A stretch of DNA of 64,000 bases, taken from Mycobacterium sp. (GTDB lineage Bacteria > Actinomycetota > Actinomycetes > Mycobacteriales > Mycobacteriaceae). The translations under genes were made by a program, and so were the position numbers. Positions within the stretch are counted from its first letter, which is position 1; every line of letters starts with the position of its first letter. Under the pieces are notes generated by a model that saw only the letters and a list, made by a program, of their open reading frames with translations, searched no databases and had not been told where the DNA came from. Of the stretch, positions 10,952 through 31,869 are shown piece by piece. The stretch spans positions 1 to 64,000 of the forward strand of contig RXJD01000010.1 of assembly GCA_003987775.1 (NCBI GenBank), read 5' to 3'.

Positions 10952-10997
10952 CGGGCTCCTTCGCTGTGACGGCAGCCATTATTGCCGCACCCGTCTT

Positions 10998-12098
10998 TTA
11001 GCGGGCACCCCGGTTCAGCACGGACATGGCGCCCGACAGGATCTGGGACAGCGGGTCGGCCCCCCCACCGAAGGTGGCTTGGGTGGCTGGCGCCGTGACG
11101 GCCGCCGGGTCGTAGCCGTTCACCGGGTCCACCTGGACCGGAGCGGTCAGTGGATCGTCGTTGCGCGTGTACCCGGCATTGACCATCGGCAGCAGCACCG
11201 CGTCGAGCTCGTTGAGCGTCTGCTCGGGCACGCCCGCGTACTGGAACGGCAACACCAGCGGCAGATGCCGTTCCGGGATCAGATAGGTGGTCGTCGTCGC
11301 GCCCCGGGAGTTGACCGTCGTCCGGATGTTCTGCGGCGGCACCATGCTCGGGTTGGTGAACGCCACCGCGGTGTGGCCGGTCATGAGCCCCACGAGCGTG
11401 TTGGCCAGCGACATCCAGTTGTCCGGCCGGTCGGGGAAGTCGGCGATCGAGTCATAGGCGGAGATGAACATCTTGGTGTCGTACTGGCTCTCGACGGGCG
11501 GCGGTACCGGATAGTCGAGCGCGGGAACCACACTGCCCACGGGGAACATGGCGGTCAGAAAGCTCTGGCCGAAGGCATGTCGCGCAACGGGGTCGCCGAA
11601 AGTGGCGAACGTCAGTTGATCGGGGGGCGGAGCGGTCGGATCGGTGGCGAGCCGGGCCTGCAGGGCGTTGAGTACGAGCGCACCCTCGGACAGGCCGATG
11701 GCCGTTCCCGGGCCGCCCTGGCGGATCGCCGCGTCCAGGTTGTCCGCCCCGGTGACGACCGATTCGCCGACACTCGGTCCGTCCGCGCCAAGGCCGGGAA
11801 ACATCTCATCGAGCTTGCCGATACCCGGAAAAAGTCGTCCCAGCACGTGCCCCTGTACCTGGCCGGCGGGGTAGTCGACGATCTGGCGCCGCAGCCCGGG
11901 AAACCACTCGGCACCTTCGCGCCGGATGTACTCGTCGTACGGGATGCCCAATACGTGCGCGCCACCGAGTGCATACGCCGTCCCACCACCTGGTGGGGGA
12001 TCGGCCGGCGTCTCGTCTGCGGTGGCCGTCGGGCCGCCGAAACACCCTGTGGCCGCGACGATTCCCAGCGCGGTAACCCCCGCGAGTAGCTTTTTCAT
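10998..12098 (-). CDS. Secreted PE-PPE-domain acyltransferase (Chp2-like; TPP 'PE' protein), 366 aa
   Basis: An N-terminal signal sequence ([19 protein letters not shown]) is followed by an alpha/beta-hydrolase-type PE-PPE domain. The nucleophile motif GLSEG has Ser at residue 137. Chp1 and Chp2 of M. tuberculosis are exported acyltransferases that finish sulfolipid-1 and polyacyltrehalose by transferring acyl chains between trehalose lipids, and the homologue in TPP loci does the last acylation. I chose the ATG at 12098 because AGGAG lies 6 nt upstream and a signal peptide starts there; a 29-residue upstream extension is open but looks artificial. C19 may be lipidated, but the lipobox is weak. 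The gene follows mmpL10 by 83 bp on the same strand. Confidence 0.85.
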   Translation of the reverse strand: MKKLLAGVTALGIVAATGCFGGPTATADETPADPPPGGGTAYALGGAHVLGIPYDEYIRREGAEWFPGLRRQIVDYPAGQVQGHVLGRLFPGIGKLDEMFPGLGADGPSVGESVVTGADNLDAAIRQGGPGTAIGLSEGALVLNALQARLATDPTAPPPDQLTFATFGDPVARHAFGQSFLTAMFPVGSVVPALDYPVPPPVESQYDTKMFISAYDSIADFPDRPDNWMSLANTLVGLMTGHTAVAFTNPSMVPPQNIRTTVNSRGATTTTYLIPERHLPLVLPFQYAGVPEQTLNELDAVLLPMVNAGYTRNDDPLTAPVQVDPVNGYDPAAVTAPATQATFGGGADPLSQILSGAMSVLNRGAR

Positions 12099-12181
12099 CC
12101 CCACTCCTGGCCTGATCGGGGCCTGATCGGCTCGGTTCCGCGAGTCTCGCACACCCGCACGCGGTCCCGCTAATTCGGTCG

Positions 12182-15181
12182 TCACCCGGCGCGTCCGGAC
12201 AGCGGCCGCCGCGTGTTCAGCCGTTTACCCAGTCGTGAAGGCCACCAGCTCGCCCGTCCGATCAGGGTGGCCACGGCCGGCACCGTGATGGTACGGACCA
12301 GGAAGGTGTCCAGCAGGATGCCGACACCGATCACGAAACCGCCCTGGACCACGGTGCCGATGCTCGAGAACAGCAGACCGCCCACCGAGGCCGCGAAGAT
12401 CAGGCCGGCCGCGGTGATCACGCCGCCGGTCGAGCCCAGGGCGCGGATCACGCCGTACCGCACACTGCCTGGCGACTCGTCGCGCATTCGCGAGATGAAA
12501 AGCATGTTGTAGTCGGCACCCACCGCGACCAACACCACGAAAGCCAATGGTGGCACCGACCAGTGCAATTGCTGGCCGAGCAGGAATTGAAAGACCAGCA
12601 CACCGATCCCCACCGCGGACAAGAACGAAACGACCACGGATCCAACCAAATACAGCGGCGCGACAACCGCACGCAGCAGCGCCATCAACGTCAGCAATAC
12701 GACGATCAGGGTGACGGCGATGATGAATCGAATGTCGTGCCGGTAATAGTCGCGGGTGTCGCGCAGCGTGACGGGATATCCCGTCATCGAGATCGAAGCA
12801 TCCGACAGGGCGGTGTTCGGTTGCGCGCTGCGCGCCGCGTCGGTGATGGCGTTGACCTGATCCATCGCTTCGGCGCTGAATGGGTTGAGTTTTGTTTGCA
12901 CCAGATAGCGCACCGAATGTCCGTCCGGCGAAATGAAAAGCCGTGCCGCCTTCTTGAACTCGTCCATACGCAGTAGCTGTGCCGGAATGTTGAAACCGGC
13001 CATCGACGGTTCTGCGGCTTCGTTTTTCAAAGTCAGCAGGAATGCCGCCGCCTCACCGAGACCAGCGCCCAGTTCTTTGACCTGGCCGACGAGCTGTTCC
13101 ACCCCGTCGGCCACTTGCCGGCTTCCGCCCGCGGCCCGGTCGGCACCGCGCTGGAGATTGTTCAGGCCGGCCTGCAGGCCACCGGGCTGGTCCAGGCCCA
13201 TGGCATGCACCGCTTTGTTGAAGCTGGTCAGTGCGTTGCGTAGGCGGTCGACCGTCGCGTTCAGGGTCTGCCGGTCCTGGAAGGTTTCCATCTGGCGCGC
13301 CAGATCGTTGATCTGGTCGAGGCTGCCGTCGTCGCGTGCGGCGACCAGCCGTTCGAATTGCGCACGGGTGGCGCTGCACGAGGTGTTCAGGTCGCAGACC
13401 GGGTTGCCCTGCAGCGCCACCAGCACCGGGGCCACCCAGGCGAACATGTCTCGCACGGCGGTGAAGTTCAGGCCCATCGAGTTGCCGAGCGCATTGATGC
13501 TGTTGACCAGCTTGGCGGCGGTGGAGACCTCCCTGACCAGAGTGTCGCCACCGTACTGGTTCTTCATCGACGAGAACGAGTCGAGCAGTCCCTGCATGCC
13601 CGAAACCATCTGGCTGACCTGGCCGCGGACGTCGCCGAGGTTGTCAGCCAGCGTGTCGGCGCCTTTGGCCAGCCGGTTCAGGTCATCGTTGCGGTCGCTG
13701 ATCATCGCCGAGCCCTCGCCCAGCCGCGCGCCGATGGCGCCCGCCTGATAGGTGGCCCGAAACTCCTCCGGCACCGCTCCGGTGGGCCGGGTGATGCCGC
13801 TGACGGCGGCGATGTTGGGCAGCTGGCTGACCCGGTCCGCCATCTGCTCCAGGTCGGCCAGGGCCCGCGGGGTGCGCAGGTCGTGCGGGGACTGGACCAG
13901 GATGTATTCGGGAATGGTCTGGTTCACCGAGAAGTGCCGGTCCAGCGCGGCGTAGCCGAGCGAGCTGGGAGCCGACGCCTGCACGGCCTTGCGGTCGTCG
14001 TAGTTGTACCGCACCAGGCCCGCGCAGCCGGCCAGGATGATCAACACCAGCACGCTGGCGACCAGGTGGGTCTTCGGCCGGCGCACGATGCGTATCCCGG
14101 AGCGTCGCCAGAACCCCGCGGTCAGCTCGCGCCGGGGCTTGACCCAGCCCCGTGGTCCCGCCACGACCAGGATCGCCGGCAGCAGCGTGACCGCTGCCAG
14201 GAACGCGACGCCGACGCCGATCGCCGAGGACACCCCGACCGTGGAGAACACGCCCATCCGGGCGAAGCTGATGCCCAGGAAGGTGAGCCCCACCGTGGCA
14301 GCGGAGGCGGCGATCACCTTTCCGATGGAAAGCAGCGCCCCCCGCACGGCGTCGTCGAAATCCGCGCCGCGCCGCAGATAGTCGTGATAGCGGCTGATGA
14401 GAAACACCGCATAATCGGTTCCCGCCCCGGCGATCATGGCGCTCAAGAAGACGATCGACTGGTTGGACACCCCCAGCCCGCTCGCCTGCGAGACTCCGCC
14501 GACCACGGCCTGAGCGATCACCATCGAGATGCCGATGGCAATCAGCGGCAGCAGCATGGTCACCGGGTTTCGGTAGACCAACAGCAACACGACGAGCACC
14601 AGAACAGCGATCGCGAGCTCGATCGGCAGTCGATCCTTCTCGCCCGCCACCGTCAGGTCGGCGACCGTGGCGGCCGGACCGGTCAGGTTCGCGGTCAGTG
14701 ACGTGCCGGCGAGGTTCTGTTTGACCACACCGGTGACGTGCGTGAAGGCCGCGTAGGAGCGGGGAGTGCCCAGTTCGCCGGCGAGGCCGACCGGCAGCAC
14801 CCAGGCCTTGCGGTCCTTGCTGGTCAGCACCGAACGCAGCGGGGGCGTGCTGACAAAGTCCTGCAACATGACGACGTTGCGGGTGTCCGCCCGCAGCGCG
14901 GTCACCAGCTTGCGGTAGGTGACTTCGTCGGCGGGCCCGAGGCCCTTCTCGTTGGTGAGGACCACCAGCAGCAGGTCCTCGTTGCCCGACTCGTGGAACG
15001 CCTCGGTCATCTTCCGTGTGGTGACGGCGGAGGGCGCATCGCTGGGCAGGATGGCGAGCGGGTGCTTTTCGGCCATGTCGCTCAGCGACGGCAACGTGAG
15101 AGGCAGTGCGACCGCCAGCGCCACCCAGAGCCCGATTACGGCCCAGGGCCAGCGCACCGCAAAATCGGCTAATCGTCGCAA
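12182..15181 (-). CDS. mmpL10: MmpL10-like trehalose-lipid transporter (999 aa)
   Basis: This is an RND/MmpL inner-membrane transporter. Two six-helix bundles each carry the proton-relay Asp-Tyr pair: [12 protein letters not shown] (D256) and [12 protein letters not shown] (D890). A long periplasmic region with a helical hairpin ([21 protein letters not shown]...) lies between them. Length matches MmpL10/MmpL8. The start is TTG, with AGGTGGGG 5 nt upstream, placing the protein at [13 protein letters not shown]. No mmpS accompanies it, as in other trehalose-lipid loci. Gene order papA3-mmpL10-chp2 is that of the DAT/PAT and TPP loci. MmpL10 is expected to move the diacyltrehalose intermediate across the membrane for final acylation outside. 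Assignment to TPP rests on the neighbouring synthase. Confidence 0.87.
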   Translation of the reverse strand: MRRLADFAVRWPWAVIGLWVALAVALPLTLPSLSDMAEKHPLAILPSDAPSAVTTRKMTEAFHESGNEDLLLVVLTNEKGLGPADEVTYRKLVTALRADTRNVVMLQDFVSTPPLRSVLTSKDRKAWVLPVGLAGELGTPRSYAAFTHVTGVVKQNLAGTSLTANLTGPAATVADLTVAGEKDRLPIELAIAVLVLVVLLLVYRNPVTMLLPLIAIGISMVIAQAVVGGVSQASGLGVSNQSIVFLSAMIAGAGTDYAVFLISRYHDYLRRGADFDDAVRGALLSIGKVIAASAATVGLTFLGISFARMGVFSTVGVSSAIGVGVAFLAAVTLLPAILVVAGPRGWVKPRRELTAGFWRRSGIRIVRRPKTHLVASVLVLIILAGCAGLVRYNYDDRKAVQASAPSSLGYAALDRHFSVNQTIPEYILVQSPHDLRTPRALADLEQMADRVSQLPNIAAVSGITRPTGAVPEEFRATYQAGAIGARLGEGSAMISDRNDDLNRLAKGADTLADNLGDVRGQVSQMVSGMQGLLDSFSSMKNQYGGDTLVREVSTAAKLVNSINALGNSMGLNFTAVRDMFAWVAPVLVALQGNPVCDLNTSCSATRAQFERLVAARDDGSLDQINDLARQMETFQDRQTLNATVDRLRNALTSFNKAVHAMGLDQPGGLQAGLNNLQRGADRAAGGSRQVADGVEQLVGQVKELGAGLGEAAAFLLTLKNEAAEPSMAGFNIPAQLLRMDEFKKAARLFISPDGHSVRYLVQTKLNPFSAEAMDQVNAITDAARSAQPNTALSDASISMTGYPVTLRDTRDYYRHDIRFIIAVTLIVVLLTLMALLRAVVAPLYLVGSVVVSFLSAVGIGVLVFQFLLGQQLHWSVPPLAFVVLVAVGADYNMLFISRMRDESPGSVRYGVIRALGSTGGVITAAGLIFAASVGGLLFSSIGTVVQGGFVIGVGILLDTFLVRTITVPAVATLIGRASWWPSRLGKRLNTRRPLSGRAG

Positions 15182-15284
15182 ATTGTCCCCACCTCAGGTT
15201 CTCGCGTTCCGCGCCCGCAGGCTACCGCCGTTGCCATCCGGCCGTTCATATTGTGTGTCGCCCCCGCCGCGACTTTGGGCATTT

Positions 15285-15298
15285 TCGCCGAACGGCGA
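15285..15298. promoter_or_regulatory. Palindrome between papA3 and mmpL10
   Basis: TCGCCG-AA-CGGCGA is a perfect 6-bp inverted repeat in the 162-bp gap after papA3. It could be an operator or the stem of a small RNA hairpin that tunes read-through into mmpL10. No U-tract follows, so a classical terminator is unlikely. Confidence 0.3.
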
Positions 15299-15343
15299 CC
15301 ATAGAAATCCGCAGCCTCCGAAGATCTCCCAAGTCCTCCCAGA

Positions 15344-16765
15344 CTACGTGACGCGTCCCCAATGCCCGCTATCGGCGACCCGCGTGCAGACGGATTTCAT
15401 CGCCTCGACATATCGGGCGACTGATTTCTGCGCGATGGGATTGTCAGGGAACATGACGGCCATGGCGGTGCCCTGCTCATACCGGAATATGTAAATGGTC
15501 AATTGATAGGAATATCGCCGGTCTGAATAGATTCCGATGCTCTTCGCGGCACTCATTTCCGCAGCGGCGATCACGGCATTCAGTGGAGCCGCGCCCCCGT
15601 GCAGAAAATTGGTTACCGGAAAATTTGGCCGCGGCCATTCCAGCCACGGGGCAATTTCCAGCACCCGGTAATACGGCACCTTTGCCATGTCCAGGCTCGA
15701 ATCGAACGATTCCTGTGCCGACCACGCGGCTTCTGCGAACGACGCCGCGGCGATGGGAATGATGATGGGTACCAGGCCGGTAAACCAGCCCTGGGTCATG
15801 AAATTCTCGTCGCTCTTGCGGGAGTCCCGGGGAGTCAGCGCGTAATAAGTGGATGCCCCGGTGAACTCGTGGTCCACCAGTGCCATGCAGGCGAAAAGGC
15901 CGCCGACGAAGCGCGCCCCGGCCGCCGTGCAGGCGGATTCGAATCGGGCGGTCTGTTCGGCGTCCATCAGGTTCTCGGTGACCATGTCGCTGTTGGTCAG
16001 CTCCAGCGGGTTTCCCAGCGGAAGGGGGAATTCGGGAAGGCTGCCATTGTTGTTCTCGGCGAAATCGATCCATTTACGGACCTGTGGCGAATCCAGGCCC
16101 AACTCCGAGGTGCGCTCGCGCTCGCGGACGCAGTAATCGTCGTAGCTGCCGGTGTCGGGCAGCGCCAGACCCTCGTTGCCGCCCACCATGGATGCGTACA
16201 CGGCGTTGGATTCCAGCATCGTGATGCCGATCAGCGTCGCATCGCCGTGCACATGGTCGATGCTGGCGTAGAACGTGAAGTGATCGTCGCTCTGGATGAT
16301 TCCGAACGAGAAGCAGCCCCACTGCAGCGGGTCCGGTGTCGCCACGACGTGGTCGTGTATCTGTTCGACGGTCAACTCGCCGTGATCGACGGGTATGAAT
16401 TCGATGTGAGCTGAATCCGTCATCGTATGCCTGACGATGTCGCCGTTATCGTCGAACTCGAACCAGCTGCGGTACGTGTCATGTCGGCGCAGATATGTAT
16501 TGAGCGCCTGGTTCATGATCGCAATATCGCAATGTCCGGGCGCCTCACAAGTGGCGATGAGCAGTCGCGAAAAGTCGAGACCGGCATCTTTTCTCTGGCG
16601 GTAATTCTGCAGATGCTGGCCTTGCATATAACTCACCGGCACCGAACTGACCGGTGCCAAACGTGCCTTTTCCCTCGCGGCCTGGGTCGGATGCCAGGAA
16701 ATTACGGTGCCGGGGCGTACCGTCCAATCCTCGAGTGAGCCGATGGTGATTTTCCCGATTTGCAA
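15344..16765 (-). CDS. papA3: PapA3-like trehalose acyltransferase (473 aa)
   Basis: This polyketide-associated acyltransferase belongs to the condensation-domain superfamily. The catalytic HxxxD motif is present as H171-V-H-G-D175 (SIDHVHGDATL). The start of mature homology, IGKITIGSLEDWTV, agrees with PapA1-A3 proteins. I chose the TTG at 16765 because GGGAGGA lies 4-5 nt upstream and the resulting 473 aa matches the usual PapA3 length; an upstream extension to 16837 is open but unlikely. PapA3 transfers fatty or polyketide acyl chains to trehalose to give diacyltrehalose. It is divergent from the polyketide synthase, with a 304-bp shared control region, and precedes mmpL10. Confidence 0.88.
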   Translation of the reverse strand: MQIGKITIGSLEDWTVRPGTVISWHPTQAAREKARLAPVSSVPVSYMQGQHLQNYRQRKDAGLDFSRLLIATCEAPGHCDIAIMNQALNTYLRRHDTYRSWFEFDDNGDIVRHTMTDSAHIEFIPVDHGELTVEQIHDHVVATPDPLQWGCFSFGIIQSDDHFTFYASIDHVHGDATLIGITMLESNAVYASMVGGNEGLALPDTGSYDDYCVRERERTSELGLDSPQVRKWIDFAENNNGSLPEFPLPLGNPLELTNSDMVTENLMDAEQTARFESACTAAGARFVGGLFACMALVDHEFTGASTYYALTPRDSRKSDENFMTQGWFTGLVPIIIPIAAASFAEAAWSAQESFDSSLDMAKVPYYRVLEIAPWLEWPRPNFPVTNFLHGGAAPLNAVIAAAEMSAAKSIGIYSDRRYSYQLTIYIFRYEQGTAMAVMFPDNPIAQKSVARYVEAMKSVCTRVADSGHWGRVT

Positions 16766-17069
16766 ATCTTCCTCCCGGGTCGCGCCACCTTTCGCTGGCA
16801 GCGGTCGGCGCCGATAACACGATAACCGCTTCGGCAATCACGGTACCGGCCACGTCGGAATGCGAGCGGCGACTCGCATTCGGCCACCGGCTATGGTAAA
16901 GGCTGGTACCCGAGCGCACGACGGCCGCGCCACCTGGTAATTTCCCGATGTCGGCGCGAGGTGCATTCCTGCTTGTAATAATCGCGGTGGGGAGATCCGT
17001 CTGCTGCTCGACCGGGCCGTGGCACAGAGGGAAACCAGTCTCCACCGGCCAAGCTAGAGAGGACAGTGC
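16766..17069. promoter_or_regulatory. Divergent papA3/pks control region with palindromic operator candidate
   Basis: No gene is seen in this stretch. A perfect inverted repeat with arms GAATGCGAG and CTCGCATTC and a 6-bp spacer lies at 16858-16881, near the middle between the two divergent starts. It has the form of a TetR-type operator. An AT-rich TAATAAT, preceded by TTG, near 16976-16982 could be the pks -10 element. GAGAGGA sits 6 nt before the pks ATG. Confidence 0.5.
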
Positions 17070-28111
<11,042 letters not shown>

Positions 28112-28115
<4 letters not shown>

Positions 28116-28534
28116 TTGCTGATGTCGAAACCCGCCACGACCTTGGTGGGACGCACCCGCACCACCAGTTCGCCGGGAACCGCGTTGCGGCGGCCGTATT
28201 CCTCCGCCCGCTCGGCGCCCATGTACCGGGCGCCGGTGCGGGTGGCGACGGCCAGCAACTCCTGTGGGTCATCGCTCACCGTCGCCACGCCCTGAACCTG
28301 CACGAACGAGTAGGGCGGGTGCGGATCGTCGACGCAGATGACGGTCCGCGGATCCCGGTGCAGGGCGCGGCCTTTCGGTGTCTCACGATGGGTGGTGAAC
28401 ACCAGATCGTCGCCGTCGACGACGAACCACACCGGCGCCACCAGGGGCCGGCCGTCCGAGGCGACGAATCCGAGCATGCCGGTGCGGGTGCCCGCCGACA
28501 GGAACTCGACGACCCGCGCGGACAGTTCGGTCAT
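28112..28534 (-). CDS. PPOX/F420-type flavin oxidoreductase family protein (140 aa)
   Basis: This is a split-barrel flavin-binding protein of the pyridoxamine 5'-phosphate oxidase-like superfamily. Typical segments are GRPLVAPVWFVVDGDDLVFTTH, RALHRDPRTVICVDD and YSFVQVQGVA. Mycobacterial members often use F420H2, heme or FMN; the cofactor is not evident here. Its stop codon overlaps the end of pks by 4 bp on opposite strands, so the two genes converge with no room for a terminator. It starts 4 bp after the stop of the upstream acyl-CoA dehydrogenase and is likely co-transcribed with it. Confidence 0.82.
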
Positions 28535-28538
28535 CGCG

Positions 28539-29645
28539 TCAGATCTTGGCCAGGTCGTAGTCGCCGATGTGGTCGATGAGCACCCGCAGCTGGTCCGCGG
28601 TGGACCCCAGCGTGTGGTCGATCGCGGTGAGCCGGGCCGTGTAGTGGCCCACCGGGTATTCGGCGGTCATACCGATGCCGCCGTGCAGCTGGATTGCTTC
28701 CTGCCCGATGTGCCGGCCCGAGCGGCCGATCTGCAGCTTGGCCCGCGCGGCGATCACCGGGTCGTAGTTACCGTCGGCGATCGACATCGCGGCGTACAGG
28801 TTCATGCTGCGCGCCAGCTCCAGCGACACGTACATGTCGGCGGCCCGTTGGGTGAGCGTCTGGAACTTGTTCAGGGTGACCCCGAACTGCTTGCGCGTCT
28901 TGAGGTAATCGGTGGTCAGGCGCAGCGCCTCCTCCATGGCGCCCAGCGCCTCGGCGCACAGCGCTGACTGGATCCGGATGATGGCGTTGGCGACGGCCGC
29001 AGATGCGTCGGACCCGTCACCCAGCGGCTCGGCGGCCGCCTCGTCCAGGTCGATCTGGGCGCCGCGCTGACCGTCGAAGGTGCGGTATGGCGCACGCGTA
29101 ACCGCCTCGGCGTCCACCAGGAACAGCCCGGTGCCGCCGTCCGGCAGCGCCGCGGTGACCACCAGCGTCTCGGCGCAGTCGCCGGCCAGCACCGGGTTCT
29201 TGCGTCCGCTGATCGTCCACGAATCACCCTGTTGCACAGCGCGAGTGGCCGGTTGGCCCGATCCGGTGCGCTGGCCCGGTTCGAGGTGGGCGAAGGCCAG
29301 CAGCCGCCGGCCCGCGGCGACCTCGTCCAGCAGTTCCTTCTGCGCGTCGTTGCCGAGTTCGGCGATCAGCGAACCGGGCGCCAGCGCGCCGTGCACGATC
29401 GGTTCGGGTGCCAGCCGGCGTCCCACCTCGACGAGCACCGCCATGATCTCCAGTTGCCCGGCCTCCTCGGGATCGAATCCGAGGCCCAGAATGCCGATCT
29501 CCGCCAGCTGGTTCCACACCTCGCGGCTCCAGCCCAGATCGGTGTCGATCGCCTTGTTGCGACTCTCGGCGTCGTAGCTGCGCGACAGCAGTTCCCGGGT
29601 GGTGTCGCGCAGCAGGGTCTGCTCTTCGCTCAACTGAAAGTCCAT
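28539..29645 (-). CDS. Acyl-CoA dehydrogenase, subunit 2 of a FadE pair (368 aa)
   Basis: All three acyl-CoA dehydrogenase domains are present: helical N-terminus (MDFQLSEEQTLLRDTTREL), beta middle and helical C-terminus (KQFGVTLNKFQTLTQRAADMYV, AIQLHGGIGMTAEYPVGHY). It lies 7 bp downstream of another FadE gene. Adjacent, mutually dissimilar FadE genes in mycobacteria commonly form alpha2beta2 enzymes (FadE28-29, FadE26-27 type), often in sterol side-chain or branched acyl-CoA oxidation. The substrate is not visible in the sequence. Its middle domain is less conserved than that of its partner. Confidence 0.87.
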   Translation of the reverse strand: MDFQLSEEQTLLRDTTRELLSRSYDAESRNKAIDTDLGWSREVWNQLAEIGILGLGFDPEEAGQLEIMAVLVEVGRRLAPEPIVHGALAPGSLIAELGNDAQKELLDEVAAGRRLLAFAHLEPGQRTGSGQPATRAVQQGDSWTISGRKNPVLAGDCAETLVVTAALPDGGTGLFLVDAEAVTRAPYRTFDGQRGAQIDLDEAAAEPLGDGSDASAAVANAIIRIQSALCAEALGAMEEALRLTTDYLKTRKQFGVTLNKFQTLTQRAADMYVSLELARSMNLYAAMSIADGNYDPVIAARAKLQIGRSGRHIGQEAIQLHGGIGMTAEYPVGHYTARLTAIDHTLGSTADQLRVLIDHIGDYDLAKI

Positions 29646-29652
29646 GACAGCC

Positions 29653-30810
29653 TCACAATCCGAGAATGGTCGAGGAGATGATGTTGCGCTGAACTTCGTT
29701 GCTACCGCCGTAGATCGACGTCTTGCGGTAGTTCAGGTACGTCGGGGCACTGGACTGTGCCCACTCCGGGGACGCGATGCCGTCCCCGCCCACCGGCAGC
29801 GCGTCCGGTCCGGCCACCTCGACCAGTAACTCGGTGGCGATCTGCTGCAGTTGGCTGCCGCGCAGCTTCAGCACCGATGACGCCGGGTTGGGTTTGCCGC
29901 CCGAGGAACTCGACACCACCCGGGCCTGGGTGAGTTCCAGAGCCAGTACCTCGTTCTCGGCCTCGGCCAGTCGTGCCGCGAACAGCGGGTCCTCGAGCAG
30001 CCCGTTCTCGGCGGCACGCCGCTTCACTTCGGCCAGGCGTACTTTGGTGCGGCCCACCTGGGCGATACCTGTGCGTTCGTTGCCGAGCAGGAACTTCGCG
30101 TAGCTCCAGCCCTGATTCTCTTCTCCGACAAGCTGATTGGCCGGGACGCGGGCGTCGGAGAAGAACACCTCGTTGACCTCGACGCTGCCGTCGATCAATT
30201 TGATCGGCCGTAGCGTGATGCCCGGGGTGTCCATCGACATCAGCAGGAATGAGATGCCGGCCTGGCGTTTGGGCGCCTGCGGGTCGGTGCGTACCAGGCA
30301 GAAGATCCAGTCCGCGTACTGGCCGAGTGTCGTCCAGGTCTTCTGCCCGTTGACGACGTAGCTGTCGCCGTCGCGGACCGCGGTGGTGCGCAACGAGGCC
30401 AGATCCGATCCGGCTTCGGGCTCGGAGAAGCCCTGGCACCACCAGATATCCAGGTTGGCCGTCGGCGGCAGGAACCGCTCCTTGACCTCCTGCGAGCCGA
30501 ACTCGGCGATCACCGGGCCCACCATCTTGGTGTTGAAGTTCAACGGCTCTGGGACGCTGGCCAACTGCATCTCGTCGGTCCAGATCTGGAACTGGGTGGG
30601 CGTCCAGTCTTTTCCGCCCCATTCGACGGGCCAGCTCGGCACCGCGATCCCGTGCTCATGCAGCTGTTTGTGAGTGGCGACGATCTCGTCGCGGGTCAGG
30701 TGTCCACCTTCGCGGACCTTGTCCCGGATATCGGCGGGAATCTCGGTGGTGAAGAAGGTTCGCAGTTCGTCGCGGAACGCGGCTTCGTCGGGCGTGAGCG
30801 CCAGCTTCAT
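29653..30810 (-). CDS. Acyl-CoA dehydrogenase, subunit 1 of a FadE pair (385 aa)
   Basis: This flavin-dependent acyl-CoA dehydrogenase starts MKLALTPDEAAFRDELRTFF. It has the FAD/substrate segment WWCQGFSEPEAGSDLASLRT, the GQKTWTT strand, and the C-terminal IYGGSNEVQRNIIS. The ATG at 30810 has AGGAGG 6 nt upstream; the longer upstream reading is rejected. Together with the next gene it probably forms a heteromeric enzyme that introduces an alpha,beta double bond into an acyl-CoA. The unit starts from a 231-bp divergent region shared with comEA. Confidence 0.9.
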   Translation of the reverse strand: MKLALTPDEAAFRDELRTFFTTEIPADIRDKVREGGHLTRDEIVATHKQLHEHGIAVPSWPVEWGGKDWTPTQFQIWTDEMQLASVPEPLNFNTKMVGPVIAEFGSQEVKERFLPPTANLDIWWCQGFSEPEAGSDLASLRTTAVRDGDSYVVNGQKTWTTLGQYADWIFCLVRTDPQAPKRQAGISFLLMSMDTPGITLRPIKLIDGSVEVNEVFFSDARVPANQLVGEENQGWSYAKFLLGNERTGIAQVGRTKVRLAEVKRRAAENGLLEDPLFAARLAEAENEVLALELTQARVVSSSSGGKPNPASSVLKLRGSQLQQIATELLVEVAGPDALPVGGDGIASPEWAQSSAPTYLNYRKTSIYGGSNEVQRNIISSTILGL

Positions 30811-31029
30811 CGGCAGCCTCCTGTATCCGGGGTCACCGCCGACGCAGGGGGTTACGGCGGTCCTGCACTGCACGTTAGGCGCTGCGCGACGGCATTCGCC
30901 AACCGGGTCGTGCAGGCACACCTCAGCACCGCCGGCGCCGCCGCCACCGGCTCATCCACAGATCGGGCTTGATCCACAGACGGCACGGTCCGCCCGGTGA
31001 CGCGGGGCCGTTGTGGCGGTGGCCGCGCA

Positions 31030-31044
31030 TACCGTCACGCCATG
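31030..31044 (+). promoter_or_regulatory. Candidate -10 box for a leaderless comEA transcript
   Basis: TACCGT at 31030-31035 fits the mycobacterial TANNNT -10 consensus and ends 6 nt before the comEA ATG, while no Shine-Dalgarno sequence is present. That spacing is typical of leaderless mRNAs. It lies in the divergent fadE/comEA gap, where nothing else was recognised. Confidence 0.45.
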
Positions 31045-31869
31045 CGAACCGAACTACCCGCCGAGCGCCTGCAGCGCCGGCTGGCCGGCGACCCCGACCC
31101 GCAATCGGAGGACTCCGAACGCGATTGCGCCGAAGACGACCCGAACTCGTTGCTGCCGCGGTGGCTTCCCGACACGGCCACCCGGCGCAACTGGATGACT
31201 CGGCTGCGCGCAGATCCCGGCCGTGCCGGCGCCATCGCGCTGGCGGTCGTCGCTGCACTCGCGGTGCTGATCACCGTCTTCACCCTGGCCCGCGACCGCC
31301 CGGCCCCGGTGACATCGGCCAAACTCCCACCGGTAGAACGGGTTTCGTCAACCAAGCCCTCGGCCAGCACGGGGCCGGATCGGCCCGTGGTGGTCAGCGT
31401 CGTCGGCCTGGTGCACAAGCCGGGGCTGGTCACCCTGGCTCCGGGTGCGCGGATCGCTGACGCGCTCCAGGCCGCCGGGGGACCGGTCGACGGTGCCGAC
31501 ACCATCGGGCTCAATATGGCCCGGCCGCTGGGTGACGGTGAGCAGATCGTGGTCGGGCTGGCGCCGACGCCGGGCAAGCCGCCGGTGCTGGGCAGTTCCG
31601 TCGGCCCCGGTAGCCCCGCCGCGCAATCGCCTCCGGGCGGGCCCAGTACGTCTGGCAAGCCGAAGGCGGGTGCCCAGGCGGCGGTGGATCTGAACACCGC
31701 GACCGTCGAAGAACTGGACGGGCTTCCCGGAGTGGGTCCCGTCACGGCCGCGGCGATCGTGGCCTGGCGCCAGGCGCACGGCAGGTTCACCACGGTCGAT
31801 CAGCTTGCCGAGGTCGACGGAATCGGACCGGCGCGGCTGGACAAGCTGCGCGCGCTGGTCCGTGTGTGA
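31042..31869 (+). CDS. comEA: ComEA-like DNA-binding membrane protein (275 aa)
   Basis: The Arg-rich cytoplasmic N-terminus is followed by one membrane helix (AGAIALAVVAALAVLITVFTL, about residues 67-88), then an SLBB-type domain (VVSVVGLVHKPGLVTLAPGARIADAL), a Pro/Gly linker and two helix-hairpin-helix motifs (VDLNTATVEELDGLPGVGPVTAAAI, FTTVDQLAEVDGIGPARLDKL). In naturally competent bacteria ComEA binds incoming double-stranded DNA and hands it to ComEC. The gene overlaps comEC by 4 bp (GTGA). The ATG at 31042 is preferred over an upstream GTG because of the -10 position. Confidence 0.9.
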   Translation: MRTELPAERLQRRLAGDPDPQSEDSERDCAEDDPNSLLPRWLPDTATRRNWMTRLRADPGRAGAIALAVVAALAVLITVFTLARDRPAPVTSAKLPPVERVSSTKPSASTGPDRPVVVSVVGLVHKPGLVTLAPGARIADALQAAGGPVDGADTIGLNMARPLGDGEQIVVGLAPTPGKPPVLGSSVGPGSPAAQSPPGGPSTSGKPKAGAQAAVDLNTATVEELDGLPGVGPVTAAAIVAWRQAHGRFTTVDQLAEVDGIGPARLDKLRALVRV

